NCBI GenBank assembly: GCA_946699065.1
Contig: CAMPDV010000115.1
Location: 496,001 to 560,000 of the forward strand
Reading direction: 5' to 3'
DNA: 64,000 nt
Source: Loxodes magnus
Taxonomy: Eukaryota > Ciliophora > Karyorelictea > Loxodida > Loxodidae
Part shown: one piece after another, positions 49,005-59,850 of the stretch
How positions within the stretch are numbered: position 1 is the first letter of the stretch
Layout of the letters: every line of letters begins with the position of its first letter
Translations under genes and position numbers: made by a program
Notes under the pieces: model-generated
What the model was told of the DNA's origin: nothing
The model's database searches: none
The model's input: the letters and a program-made list of their open reading frames with translations, nothing else

Positions 49005-52000
49005 ATGTCAGAAAAGAGTCAAAAATACATCAATAATTAAAACTAAGGCAGATAATTCAACTAAGTATTAGAATAAAATAAGCTTAATAAAATATTTGAT
49101 TTTGACTTTGGAGAGGATTGTGAATATTTCAAAATGAGAGATGATGATCTACAACCTCTGAGTTTTATGCAAGATGATTTGAATGAGACGGACTAAAATA
49201 TTTTCAATAGATTTTTTTGAAGAATGGGTGACAAAAAATCTGAGAAATTTTTTATTTTGAGTTAAACTAAAAAGTTTAAGACGGAAGAGATAATTTATTA
49301 AAAGAAAATTTTCGTATTAGAGAAAGATTGTGAAAAAAATACTTAATTGCTCTTTATAATTTTTACTTATTTAAGAACATTCAAATTTTACTTGATTACA
49401 ATATATGAACTTATAATAAGTGCAAAATTAAGTTATTATAAAAAGGTATTTACTTATATAAGTACTAATAATAAGTTATTATATGTATTTAAAAAATGGA
49501 GGTTAAACTAACGAAATTCTAGGACAAGTTAAATAAAACCATAACGAACATTTAAATGGAGAAGAAATAGTAATTTCAGCATGGAAAAACCTCTAAAATA
49601 GTTTATCATAAAAAGACTCTATTTAAAGACCGAATGGAAAACTAAAAATGAGGAAAATAATAAAAAGAAAATAAATAGAAGAGAAAAGATAAAACCTATG
49701 TTATTCTTTAACACTAGAACAAGGATTTAATCTCTACCATGTTGATAGAATAAATGGAAATTAAAGAGTCAAGAAAACGATTATGACAAAAATACGGACA
49801 AGAAATTCCTAGATTTAAAATTTAATCAAATAGTATTGTATTCATTATATTTAGCAGCATTGAAAAATAAATAAGTTTTACAAGCAAAAGAGTAGGAGAG
49901 TTCTGGGTTCAATAATACCAATTAAATAGAAAAATTTACAATAATATTTTGACATACGCAATTATCCCATATATTTCAACTTAAACGAATTCTCGAAAGT
50001 GAACGAAGTTAAAGAATCCTTAAGGAAATATTAGAGGAGACATACTCCACACGTTCCCGAACACAATCATACTAACAGGAAGTGCGTAGTATATATTGAC
50101 TTAAAAATCTTGAGGAAGCAAGTATAATGCCAGAAATAATAGATTTGAATGGAATATTAATGAAGCTAAATCACCCTATAAATTTTAAATACAACCAGTG
50201 CGAATAAAATGGACGTACTGATAAACACTACAAAAGAGTAGATACAGCAAAAATGAAAAAACAACACCTAAATGAACCAGGAAGATAACAAGTATAAACT
50301 AAAATAGTATTAAATCAACCTGGATTAGTAATATTGCAAGAAGAAAAAGAGATAGTAAATGAGAAGGACAAGATGATAATAGAAGAAAGAGAAGAAAGAA
50401 TATAAAAGAAGAAAAACAAGGGAAGATTTAAAAAAATAAAATAAAATATTTTTTATAATGAAAATATGAATAAACGCTATTTTTCGTATAAATAGGAATG
50501 GTCATTTCGTAAGGAGATAGAATAAAGAGATTTTTTAAGAATTAAAAAAATAAGAAATATTAGTGGAGGATAAAAATAAAGCAAGAAATAATTTAAGAAG
50601 GATATTACAATAAGAGATGAAATAAATTCTAAAATTAAATGGGGAATAACCTAACAAGAAGGATGGTAAACTGTATTATTTAAGAAAGAAGGACAATTAA
50701 AAATAATTGAATTAAATAGAGGAAATAAAGGAAAGGAGAGAATTGTAAGCAAGGAAAAAGCGACAAAATAGAATCAGATGAAGGTAATAAGCACTAGCTA
50801 AGATGTACAAATAAAAAGGCCAAAAAATGCAAGATAACAAGAAAATAATATGGAATAAGAGGAAGATATGAAGATTATCGAGGAATAAGTGAAAGAAGAA
50901 GAAAAAAAGAATATATGAAAGACAATAAAGATTTAGAGAATGAAGAGGATAAGAAAGAAAATAAAATAAAGTGGAATAGAACAGGATACAAAAGAATTAT
51001 AAGAATGATTATTAAAGATAGTTATAGCAGACGTAAAGGGAATTAGAAGTGCAAAATATTAATTAGCTAACTGTATGAACCAAAAAAGAATTCATATTAT
51101 GGCTTCATAGGAGATCTAAATTTAAAACTAAAATGATATGTGCAATATAGCAGGATTTAAAAACTTAATTGTGGGATAAAAAAAGGAAAAAGACTAGGTT
51201 TTTATACTAAAAATGAACTATGGTATGAGAAAAGAGAAATAGAAAATGGAATAAATTAAATGAAAATATTTGAGGTACTCGAACGATAATCATAGAAGTA
51301 ATAAAAAAGTTGTCTGTAATAAAATGTATATTCACCAGTTGCAAATGATAGTAATCAATATGAACCATTCTGCAATTTATTAAATGAATTGAAATTATAA
51401 TTGGTAGAAAGATGACTATGTGTAATAATAGATTGTAATGCATAAATTGAAAGTTGCCCTCCAAGATAAACAAACTCAGCAGGAAAGAGAACGGTTAGTT
51501 TATGGAGCAGGATGACCTAGTATGTATTGACCCTATGATTTTAGGAACGTATGTGTATTAAAGCAATAAAAACAAAATAGATTATTTTATAATAGAAGAA
51601 AAAATGAACTTAAAGTAGTGAATAGTGATTTTTAATTTTCGCATATAATATAAGATCATAGACCGGGAATTACGCAAATAAAAGTTGGAAAAAAAATCAG
51701 GAAGAATGAGAAAATAACAAAGATAAACTACGCACTTCTAAAGAGATAGGAATTCTATAAAAATTTGAAAAAAAATATATAAGAAAGCATAAAGAAAGAA
51801 GAAATGAATAACTTGAATGGATAATAAATTTATAAATGATGAAAAGAAAGATGGAAGAAGGAGCACAAAAGATATGTGGATAATCAAAATAGTAGGAGCA
51901 AATTAAAATACTCAGAATTAACGAAAATGAGAAGGAAAATTTGTCGAAAATTCAGTAATTAAATTAAAGCTAATACAAGGGAAGATAAGGAAATTAGAGG

Positions 52001-52435
52001 AAGAATTTTACTACGAAATATAATGAGAAATAAGCAAGAAAGGAATATATCCAAGTAACAAGCAAAGATTAAAAGAATTAATTTAATTCGTTTAAGGATA
52101 ACGTAAATAAAGGAAATATAACAGAAATGTGGAAGAAATTAAAAAATTTATTCAATAAGAAAAATAATAAAAAACATCCTATTAGAAGAGGATATATAAA
52201 AATTAAAACTCATGGGAAAAACTATATGTGAAGATGGAGATAACACTTTACCTAAGAAATTTCTAAATAAAAGTAAAATAGAGCTATACGAGTATAAATA
52301 CAAGAAAGCCTCTATAAAATAACAAAATAAAAAGCAATTGGGCCTGATGAAATTCAAACGGGAATAATTTTGGTTGGAGGTTAAAAGTTTCAATACTTTG
52401 AGTAATGGGACATAATTGTACTTCTCATAGTTATA
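49005..52435 (+). mobile_element. Non-LTR retroelement: endonuclease + start of reverse transcriptase, truncated
   Basis: An ATG at 49005 opens a 71-codon frame (acidic, FDFDFGEDCEYF) to TGA 49218-49220, and the same frame stays open beyond it to ~49742. From ~49930 to 50150 an RRM-like stretch is visible (IYFNLNEFSKVNEVKESL, CVVYIDLK). 50118-50918 is a continuous basic linker. An exonuclease-endonuclease-phosphatase domain spans ~51020-51690: IADVKGIRSAKYQLANCM, ASQEI, NKIDYFII and the terminal catalytic DHRP (51654-51666). Reverse transcriptase begins with KAIGPDEIQTG at 52331-52363 (LINE consensus KAxGPDGI) and stops at ~52435. Numerous TGAs and frameshifts make it inactive. The polymerase palm is missing, and the end abuts an inverted element fragment. 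Confidence 0.7.
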
Positions 52436-52444
52436 TTTCATGTG

Positions 52445-53040
52445 AATTATGTTAAGTATAAGTGTTTATGTAAGTTTAAAATCAACTTCTAGTTAATTCT
52501 TCCTGCTTCTGTTCTTTTGTTTCTTCAATATAAGTTCTAAATTTTATTCTCGTATTTTCCTCTCTCTCTTCTTTTTTTCAATTTTCTTCTTATTTTATTG
52601 CTCAACCATTACTTAAGTTTCTTTCTTAAATAATTTTTTTTCTCCCATAAATTTATCTTTTTGTTTCAGCTATTAAATTTTTTAATTTTCTATCCTTTTT
52701 TAAGCAATTTTTATGAAAATTTTAATATATTTGTCAATCTTAGGGATTTTACTTTTTACAAAGTTTGAATTAATATAATTTTTGTTGTACAGATTTAGTT
52801 TTTTATAATATTTGTCATAAAATATTTTTTTATTATATAATTCCTAAAAAACATCTTTATAGAAAGTGCATTCAATATATGATCAAGTTCATCATGAGCT
52901 AAACCACATGCACAATCAATTCCATTTTATATTCTTATGTGACGCAAACTAAGTTCTTATTAGAAATTTTAGGTGAATATCTCAGCTTTGAAATAGAAAT
53001 TATATCTTATATTCGATGTCTGTTAAACTTATTATAAGTA
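52445..53040 (-). mobile_element. 5'-truncated non-LTR element: C-terminal CxC..H zinc motif
   Basis: Minus-strand frame reads LSLRHIRIQNGIDCACGLAH, then DELDHIL (~52935-52870). This is the CxCGxxxxxxxxH pattern found at the C-terminus of LINE ORF2 proteins after reverse transcriptase. It is followed by a Lys/Ile-rich helix and a basic Glu/Lys tail to ~52490. Upstream (53.04 kb on) the sequence becomes filler, the expected outcome of 5' truncation during target-primed integration. It meets the truncated + element tail to tail. Confidence 0.5.
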
Positions 53041-54742
53041 ATTTCAGAAAATATACTTTAAATTTCATACAATCTTAAAAACTTTAGATTAAACTATAAG
53101 AATCTCTATATTTAATAATGGCATCTAGATGTTTAATTAAATAGCAATTAAAATTATTTATATATGAAGGAAAGATAGCTAAGCCCTTTTTAGAAATAGA
53201 GATTTTTATATATAAGAAATTAAAAGCAAAATAGAGACGATGTAATGAATAAATAAATATTTTGATTCAAATCTTAATTTTTTAACTCTAATCCAAAAAA
53301 ATATTTTAATTTATAAAATAAAATTATTTCAATTATTGTGAAGCTTCTCTAGATTCTTTGATCAACTCAAAAGATTTTAATTATTTATATAAATTTAAAT
53401 TAATTTTATTTTTTGTTCCTTGAACATTTATAGACTTTATTATAAATTCAATTTAATATCATTTTCACTTAAAATTAATACCGAATCTTAATTAATTTTA
53501 TCTAAAAATACATTTTTAGATTTATAAAATAGATAAATTGTTTTAAAATAGTTTTTCTTTAAAATAAGTTTAATTTATGTTGCTAGCTATAAAATTAAAT
53601 ATAGCATAGTTAAATTAAAAATTTTATTATTTTACATTTTCCCAAAATTTTCAAATAAATTTATATAATAACAAATTATATAAATTTAGAGTTATTTAAA
53701 TCTGCTTAATTTAAGGCTGGATATCTTTAAAAACCTTATTTTATATTTGTTAATAATTTTTTAAATATGAAATAGATAATAAAATTAAAATTTTATCAAA
53801 TTAAATATTCTAACTAAGTAGTTATAAAATATCTAAAATATTTATTGAGATAATTGAAATCTATAATAATCTTAATTATATCTTTAAATGAATATTTTCT
53901 ATATTTTATACTTTTTTAAATTATTTTATATATTTATATTTCGATTATTATTTCTTGGCTTATTTATTAATTAAAATTATAAATTTGTTTTCATTTTATT
54001 TACCAATCTTTTATATAAAAACTAAATTATTAAAATAAATAATATATTAATTTCTGATTTAAAGTTTAAAAAAAAATTTTGTATCCATTTATCTTCTATA
54101 AGTTATAAATCTTTTTAATCTATAATACTTATTTTAGTATGTGCCTTTAAAATGTCTTCTAAATATTTATTTATTTATTTAATTTTTATATCTAAAAATT
54201 TAATCAATTATAAATTGTATGATTCTTATAAAACAGTAAAAATTCCAAGCTGTTTTTTAATTTTATTTGTATATAGCTTTAAATCCATATTTTAAAATAA
54301 ATTTTATGGTTTTTAAATTAGTTTTTTTTAAGATTTTTTAAACCTAAATATATCAAAATTATTATAAATAATTTTATAATATAATTATCTCATATAATAT
54401 ATATTATTAAATCATATATCTTTATAATAATTTTAAATTACTAAATTACGATTATTTAGATTCTTTTAAATTACATTTTTTAGATTTAATTTTTTAAAAT
54501 ATTTCATTTAAAACCTTCTAAAGCTTTCTCTAAAAATAATTTTAATATTAATTTTAAGATTTAAAAATAGTCTATTTTAAAAATTAGTTTATAGAGTATT
54601 CGATAATATAAGTAAAAATATAGTTACATTTAAACTTTAATGTAATATCCTATTTTTATCATAAATAAAGAATCTATTGTTATGATTGAATGAAGTTTTT
54701 AAGAAACTTATTTAAATTTGTTTATTTATTATAATTACTTAA
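53041..54742. other. A+T-rich stretch, nothing recognised
   Basis: Extremely A+T-rich with scattered AATAAATAA-like tracts. No coding or structural signal that I can support. The last ~100 bp are presumably the 5' flank of the small gene that follows. Confidence 0.5.
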
Positions 54743-55162
54743 ATGAAACAGGAGAAGAAAACTTATATAGTTGAAGGCTTACCAACGCTGCTTGGAAAGT
54801 TTCCTTTTCCTTAGTTTTAAGCTAATTGGAATTAAAGTAGGGAATTACCTCCTCTCAAAAGAAATTGTTCAGCAAATGAAAGCCAAAATTTTGATCTAGG
54901 AAATATGTTTCAAGAAGTTTATAGTTATCAAACTTTTTTCTAATCTGCAAGTTAATCAGAAGCAAAAATTCCAACTCAAATTGAAGAAGAGGAATATAAT
55001 CCTTAAGAATACCTTTACCAATTATTTGAAGGAACTAGAAAATAAAAAATTGCTTAATGTGGACACAGCGATAGGCTAGTTTTCAAAAGGAATATGTGCT
55101 ATAATTGCTATAAATTCGCAAGGAATTCGATTTTTAAAAGAAAATAGAAACTATTAAAATGA
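54743..55162 (+). CDS. Small protein with CxH..MCxxCY zinc-binding motif, intact
   Basis: ATG AAA CAG GAG to TGA gives 139 residues with no disruption, unlike its neighbours. A Pro/Phe-rich N-terminus (LGKFPFPQFQ, LPPLKRN) and an acidic middle (IEEEEYN) precede a C-terminal motif C-G-H-S-D-R-x5-R-N-M-C-Y-N-C-Y at residues ~105-125, which could bind one zinc through Cys/His/Cys/Cys, followed by a basic tail (FKRKQKLLK). The N-terminal block KRNxPPL and the finger recur in the gene at the right window edge, so both belong to one family. I recall similar CxH..AKGMCxxCY fingers in ciliate and plant proteins but cannot name a function. An intact frame amid decay suggests recent arrival or continuing selection, perhaps as a germline-expressed gene. 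Confidence 0.7.
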
Positions 55163-56759
55163 AACATTTAGTATGATACTTTTATCTTAAAAATATAGAT
55201 GCTTTTGTTTTAAATGTTGTCAAGATACTTTTTATTTATCATAAAGTCTAAATATAAATAAATGATAACGATTATTTTTTATTTAAGCAAATTATCAAAT
55301 ATAAACTTATTGAGTAGGCAAAATTACCATATATTTAAATTTAGGATTTTGCCTTTATTATTATTGCTAGATGGCTAATTAGAATTTTTTTTCTTTAATC
55401 CAAAAGAGATTATAAATAGTTAATGTTATTCCATATTCCTAATAGTTGCACCAATTTCACCATTTAGATATGCTTGAGCTAAGCCTATCTATGATAAATT
55501 TTAGTGAAAAATCTTAATTCATGCTGAAATCTTAAATAATCCTAAAACAACATGATAGATTTTTGTATTGTAAGGTAGAAGAAACTACAATTAATTTTTT
55601 TGCATTTTAGATTAGTAGAAAATTATTAATTATAAGTCTTTTTATTATTTATAAATAAATGATATTTACAAAGTAGATGTATAAAGCGAACATTATGCTT
55701 AAATAAACATATTTAATAATAATTATTTGTTTATGCTAAAAATTAATTAAATATATTTAGTTTATTTTATATTTTTGCTTTTTAATTATAATTTAATCTA
55801 TTTTTTATTTTTGGTTTTTATATTTTAATTTAAATCTTATTAATTTTGTAGAAATATCATTTAACTTATAAGAACTCATATGGAATTCTTAATATAGATT
55901 TATATCCTAATTCATTTTATTTAAAAGTTTAAATAATAATTCTATTAATAAATTCCTATTTAAAATCTCTTAAATCATTATAATTAAATAAAAGAGCTTT
56001 TCTGAGATTTTATAAGTCAATATGCCTTTTATAAATTTAAACTATTCTTACTAGTATACTTAGTGATCATTCTAAAATCAAGGTTTCGTAATTTCTAATT
56101 TAAATTAACTTTATCTTCTTAAAAAAGTAAAGGATAAAAATATACATAAACTTATGAAGTAAATAATTTGGATTATTTCAACTTAGAATCAATTTTTTTT
56201 ATGATTAATGCTATTTTGAGAAATCTCACATTTTAATTCTTAAAACTATTTTAATTTTATTTATTTTTTTAAAACTTTTTAATTTTAAAAGGCTTTATTA
56301 CTTCTTTTATAGGATTCTTCCCTATTTTTTAATGTTAAAAAAGATTTAATAAAATTTCCAGAGTATCAATTCTTCAAATAAAATTTAATAGCATAACATA
56401 GGTTCACAAAATGGAATTTTCGAAGAAGATTAAAAAAATCAATAGCCAATTTAGATTTGCTTAAATCAATTAATCACATAGTTTTGAAAAGATAAAACAC
56501 AGATAAAATAAAAATCTTCAGAGTATTTAGCATTATATTTTCTTTTCATTCAGAAAATATAAATATACAAAATAATAAACTAAAATTTAATAGAAAGATA
56601 GAAATAAAAAAAGATAAGAAAAATCTTACTTATTGATAAATTGAACTTATTTAAAATTTTTATAATTATTTTAATATAAAACAAATTAAAAAATAGTTTT
56701 AGTCTATTGTAAAGATTAAACTAGTAAATACATATCTAAAGAAGCTGAAAGTAGAAAAT
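55163..56759. other. A+T-rich spacer
   Basis: No gene seen. It ends near the A/T-rich tail of the next hairpin element. Confidence 0.5.
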
Positions 56760-56790
56760 AATTATAATTAAATAAAGAAATATGATTATA

Positions 56791-56823
56791 GAACCCGTAG
56801 CGTCTCGTTATCGCTTAGCTCTT
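56791..56823 (-). repeat. Shared 3'-terminal hairpin, locus 4 (compensatory variant)
   Basis: GAACCCGTAGCGTCTCGTTATCGCTTAGCTC on +. The inner stem is AGCG/CGCT instead of GCAC/GTGC, around a conserved TCTCGTT loop. Pairing is kept by changes on both sides. Confidence 0.7.
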
Positions 56824-57186
56824 TCAATATTAGTCTTTAATATTAAGAAAAAATATTCCCATATTTCTTGTTAAAATTCTAGTAGTCCAACGAGACACAT
56901 CAACTTCTCCAAAGAGAATATCTATTTATTAAAGATATTCTCGAATCTTGAATCAAATGCTCTAGTCTTCTTGAATAAGATCCAGATAAGAATTAATTGT
57001 TAAGTCATTAGTAGGCCCGTCATTAAAGCATTCATAATTCTAGTGAGAACCCTCAAGAGAGTTAGGATTGTCTCTTCCGAGCTTGTCCATGTATCTCGTG
57101 AAAGCGTCTAGTGCAAGATTATTCGCAATACAGAATGAACTGCACCAGATTGCATATTAATTCTCCTGACCGCGGTCGATATCCAT
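56824..57186 (-). pseudogene. 120-codon ORF of hairpin element, one internal TGA
   Basis: ATG GAT ATC GAC opens a frame of balanced composition, low in Gln: ALDAFTRYMDKLGRDN, then NDGPTNDLTINSYLDLIQED. A TGA at codon 78 (56955-56953) is followed by KIREYLQQIDILFGEVD and SRWTTRILTRNMG, ending at TGA 56826-56824. Codon use and composition are unlike the A+T filler around it, so it is real or recent coding sequence. I do not recognise a domain. All three minus frames are unusually open, but this one has the ATG and the best residue mix. It could be the 3' end of a longer protein captured by the element. Confidence 0.5.
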
Positions 57187-57190
57187 TTTA

Positions 57191-59579
57191 TTATATATAA
57201 TAGTTTTTTTTTTAATTATATATTAGTAAAATATTTTAATTTGAAAATAAAAAAGTTGATTTAACCTCTGATTATTCTATCTAATTAATGAATGGAGATT
57301 TTAGATATTTTATAACTACCTCGAAACGTAATTTTTCCTAAAAAATAAATGTTCTTTATTCAAAATTAAAAATAGAAAATTTAATTGATAGATAATTTAT
57401 TTATGATATCTGATTTATAGAACTTTTCTTAAATTAAAAATCTTCATAATTATTTATAAAATTTTCTTAAAGAGCTTCAAAGAATATATCTTAAGAAAGA
57501 TTATCAAAAAACCACTTTTTTTCTATTTAACTTTACTATCTGTTTTTATTGACAGAATCAAAATAAGAACATAATTTTTAATAAGATATATAAACTCGAA
57601 TTTAGTCTAAGTATTTTTTTCCTATTTTTTACTAAAAAATCTTATAAAAATATTAGAACTTTTTTTAAATATGAACAAAAGTTATTCTGTCAAAATGAAA
57701 GAAATAAATTTACCATATATCTAAAGTTTTTAAATATGAACATTAAATACATAAGAATAAATAATTTTTAGTCAAAAGATTTAAAATGCCAGAATAAAAA
57801 ATCATTGATTTGAAAAACCAAAAATATAACAGAGAAATTTTAATTAAATAAATAATAAAAATTATTTATAGAAAAAGAACTCAAATGATTATAGAATTTC
57901 TTTATTAAACTTAAAGGAAGAAAAAGGCAATTATGCTCCATAATTCTTGAAATATACTATACAAATAATTAAGATCTATGTTTTAAGCTTTTTTAATTAA
58001 TATATCCAAGATATTGAAATTTAATTAAATTTTAAAAATATAAAAAAATAATTTATTTATATTTTTATCTAGTTCTAGGATTAAAAATTTTAATAACTAA
58101 AAAATTAATTTTTCTAGCCACAAAAAAATAAAATAGTAAATAAGCAAAATATTAAAAAATAACAGTATAATTTTAAAAAAATTTATATTTCACTCATGCT
58201 TTTCTCAAATAATTTACTTGAAAAATTCAAAATAGTAATTTTTAATTAAACATTTATATTTTTTTAATATAAATCTATAAATTTATTATTAGATAGTTTT
58301 CAGTTATTTTAGAAATTTATTATATAACTCAAAAAGAAACAAAGAAATTTATACATTTTATTAAAATTAACAAGAAATTAAATACAAATAATGTTAAATT
58401 TAATTTTATAAAGTTTATATATTTTTATGAGTTGCTTTAATTTAAGCATTTTTTATATATTTTAGATAAAAATATTATATAAAAATCAGAATTATAGCTA
58501 TTCTAATTATAAAATAAAATAATTAGACTATAATAAAACTTTTTTATCTTTCAGCTTATAAAATAATTTAATTTAATTAATTTGAAATATTTAGTGTCAT
58601 TATTGTATTTTATAAAAGTAAACTTTATAGATTATTCTTATTTATTAATTTAAAATTTTTAAAATAACTAAAGTAGATCAATAGATTTACAATTTTATTA
58701 TATTATTTCTTTAAATTTTTTAAAGTTATATATATTATTAAATTAACTTTTATTTACTTTAATTTAATATCTCTAAAAATAATTATTTTATTTTATTTTC
58801 AATATTTTATTATTTTAGCTGATTTCTTATGATTTATAATATTTTTAAATTAAATTAGCAACAATTAAAAAATATGGTTTAATTTAATATACAATAAGCT
58901 AGAGATATCCCTATGTAAAACTTTATGTTTTTTAATTTATAGTAGCATAAGAAAAAATATTTTAAAATATTTTTGTCTTCGCGTTTATATAAAAAATGAA
59001 TTTTTAAAGTCCATTAAGTTAATCTAAAATTGAATAGAATTATAATTTTTAACTTTGATATGAATTAAATAAATATTTCAAAACTTATTGAATATAAACT
59101 TGAAATTTAATACCTTATATATTAAATTAAATATTTAAAAATATATTAAAATATTATAATTAAAATATTTTTATAACTAATTATTTAAATATTTCAATAC
59201 TATTTGTTTATAATTAATTTATTATTTTCATTCTTCATTTACTTTCCTCCAAAAGTATCTTAAATATTAAATAATAAAATAAATAAACTTTTTTTAATTT
59301 ATATTTCATGAAGCATTAATACTTGCTTTTTGTTCTAAATTTTTTACTTATTTTTCCTAATTGATTCAGATGATGCTTAATTTTAGAGAAGCAAATTAAA
59401 ATAAAGTAAAAAATTTAAAAATTTAGAGTACTTTTTATAAAGATTTTAAATCTATCTGAAAATATTTAAAATTAATCAGAAAAAGAGATTAAAAAAGCAA
59501 AAATTTAAGAATTATAAAGAGTATAACTTTATAATTAAATAATTATTTATTAAAATAAGTAAAAATAAAGTATCTAAAT
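57191..59579. other. A+T filler
   Basis: No gene, RNA or repeat recognised in this very A+T-rich stretch. Confidence 0.6.
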
Positions 59580-59850
59580 TGAATCCATGCTTTTATGGTT
59601 TTCTCGTTCAAGTCGTTCCAATCTGTTTCAGTGTTAATATTGCTTATTCCTGATTATTAAATCGGTGGAATAATTTAAAATTTATTTTGCAGAGTTTCAG
59701 TGTTTTTCGCTTGTTGCTATTTCTCTTTTCAGGTGATAGTCAGGAGAGTGCCACGCTTATAGAGGTTTTTATAGTCTGATCCCTTTATTTTAAATCTTAA
59801 CCTTTTTTCATTCCTCCTTCCCCTAGAGTAATCCACATTAAAGAGTTTCC
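59580..59850. other. G+C-richer island of unknown nature
   Basis: About 270 bp stand out from the filler by composition. On + it contains GAGAGTGCCACGC (~59753-59765), close to GAGAGTGCTACGC, the antisense arm of the shared hairpin, but in the opposite orientation to the four loci and without a clear pairing arm or tail. It may be an old relative or chance. Confidence 0.3.

Larger units (their letters stand above)
56775..57190 (-). mobile_element. Hairpin-tailed short element with a 120-codon ORF (copy 4)
   Basis: Minus-strand unit of ~0.4 kb, markedly richer in G+C than its surroundings. The ORF runs 57186-56824. Immediately after its stop codon comes the shared terminal hairpin (56823-56791), then TATAATCATATTTCTTTATT, a diverged TTTA tail. 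The body is unrelated to the copies at 33.1 and 43.6 kb. Only the 3' end is shared. Confidence 0.6.
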
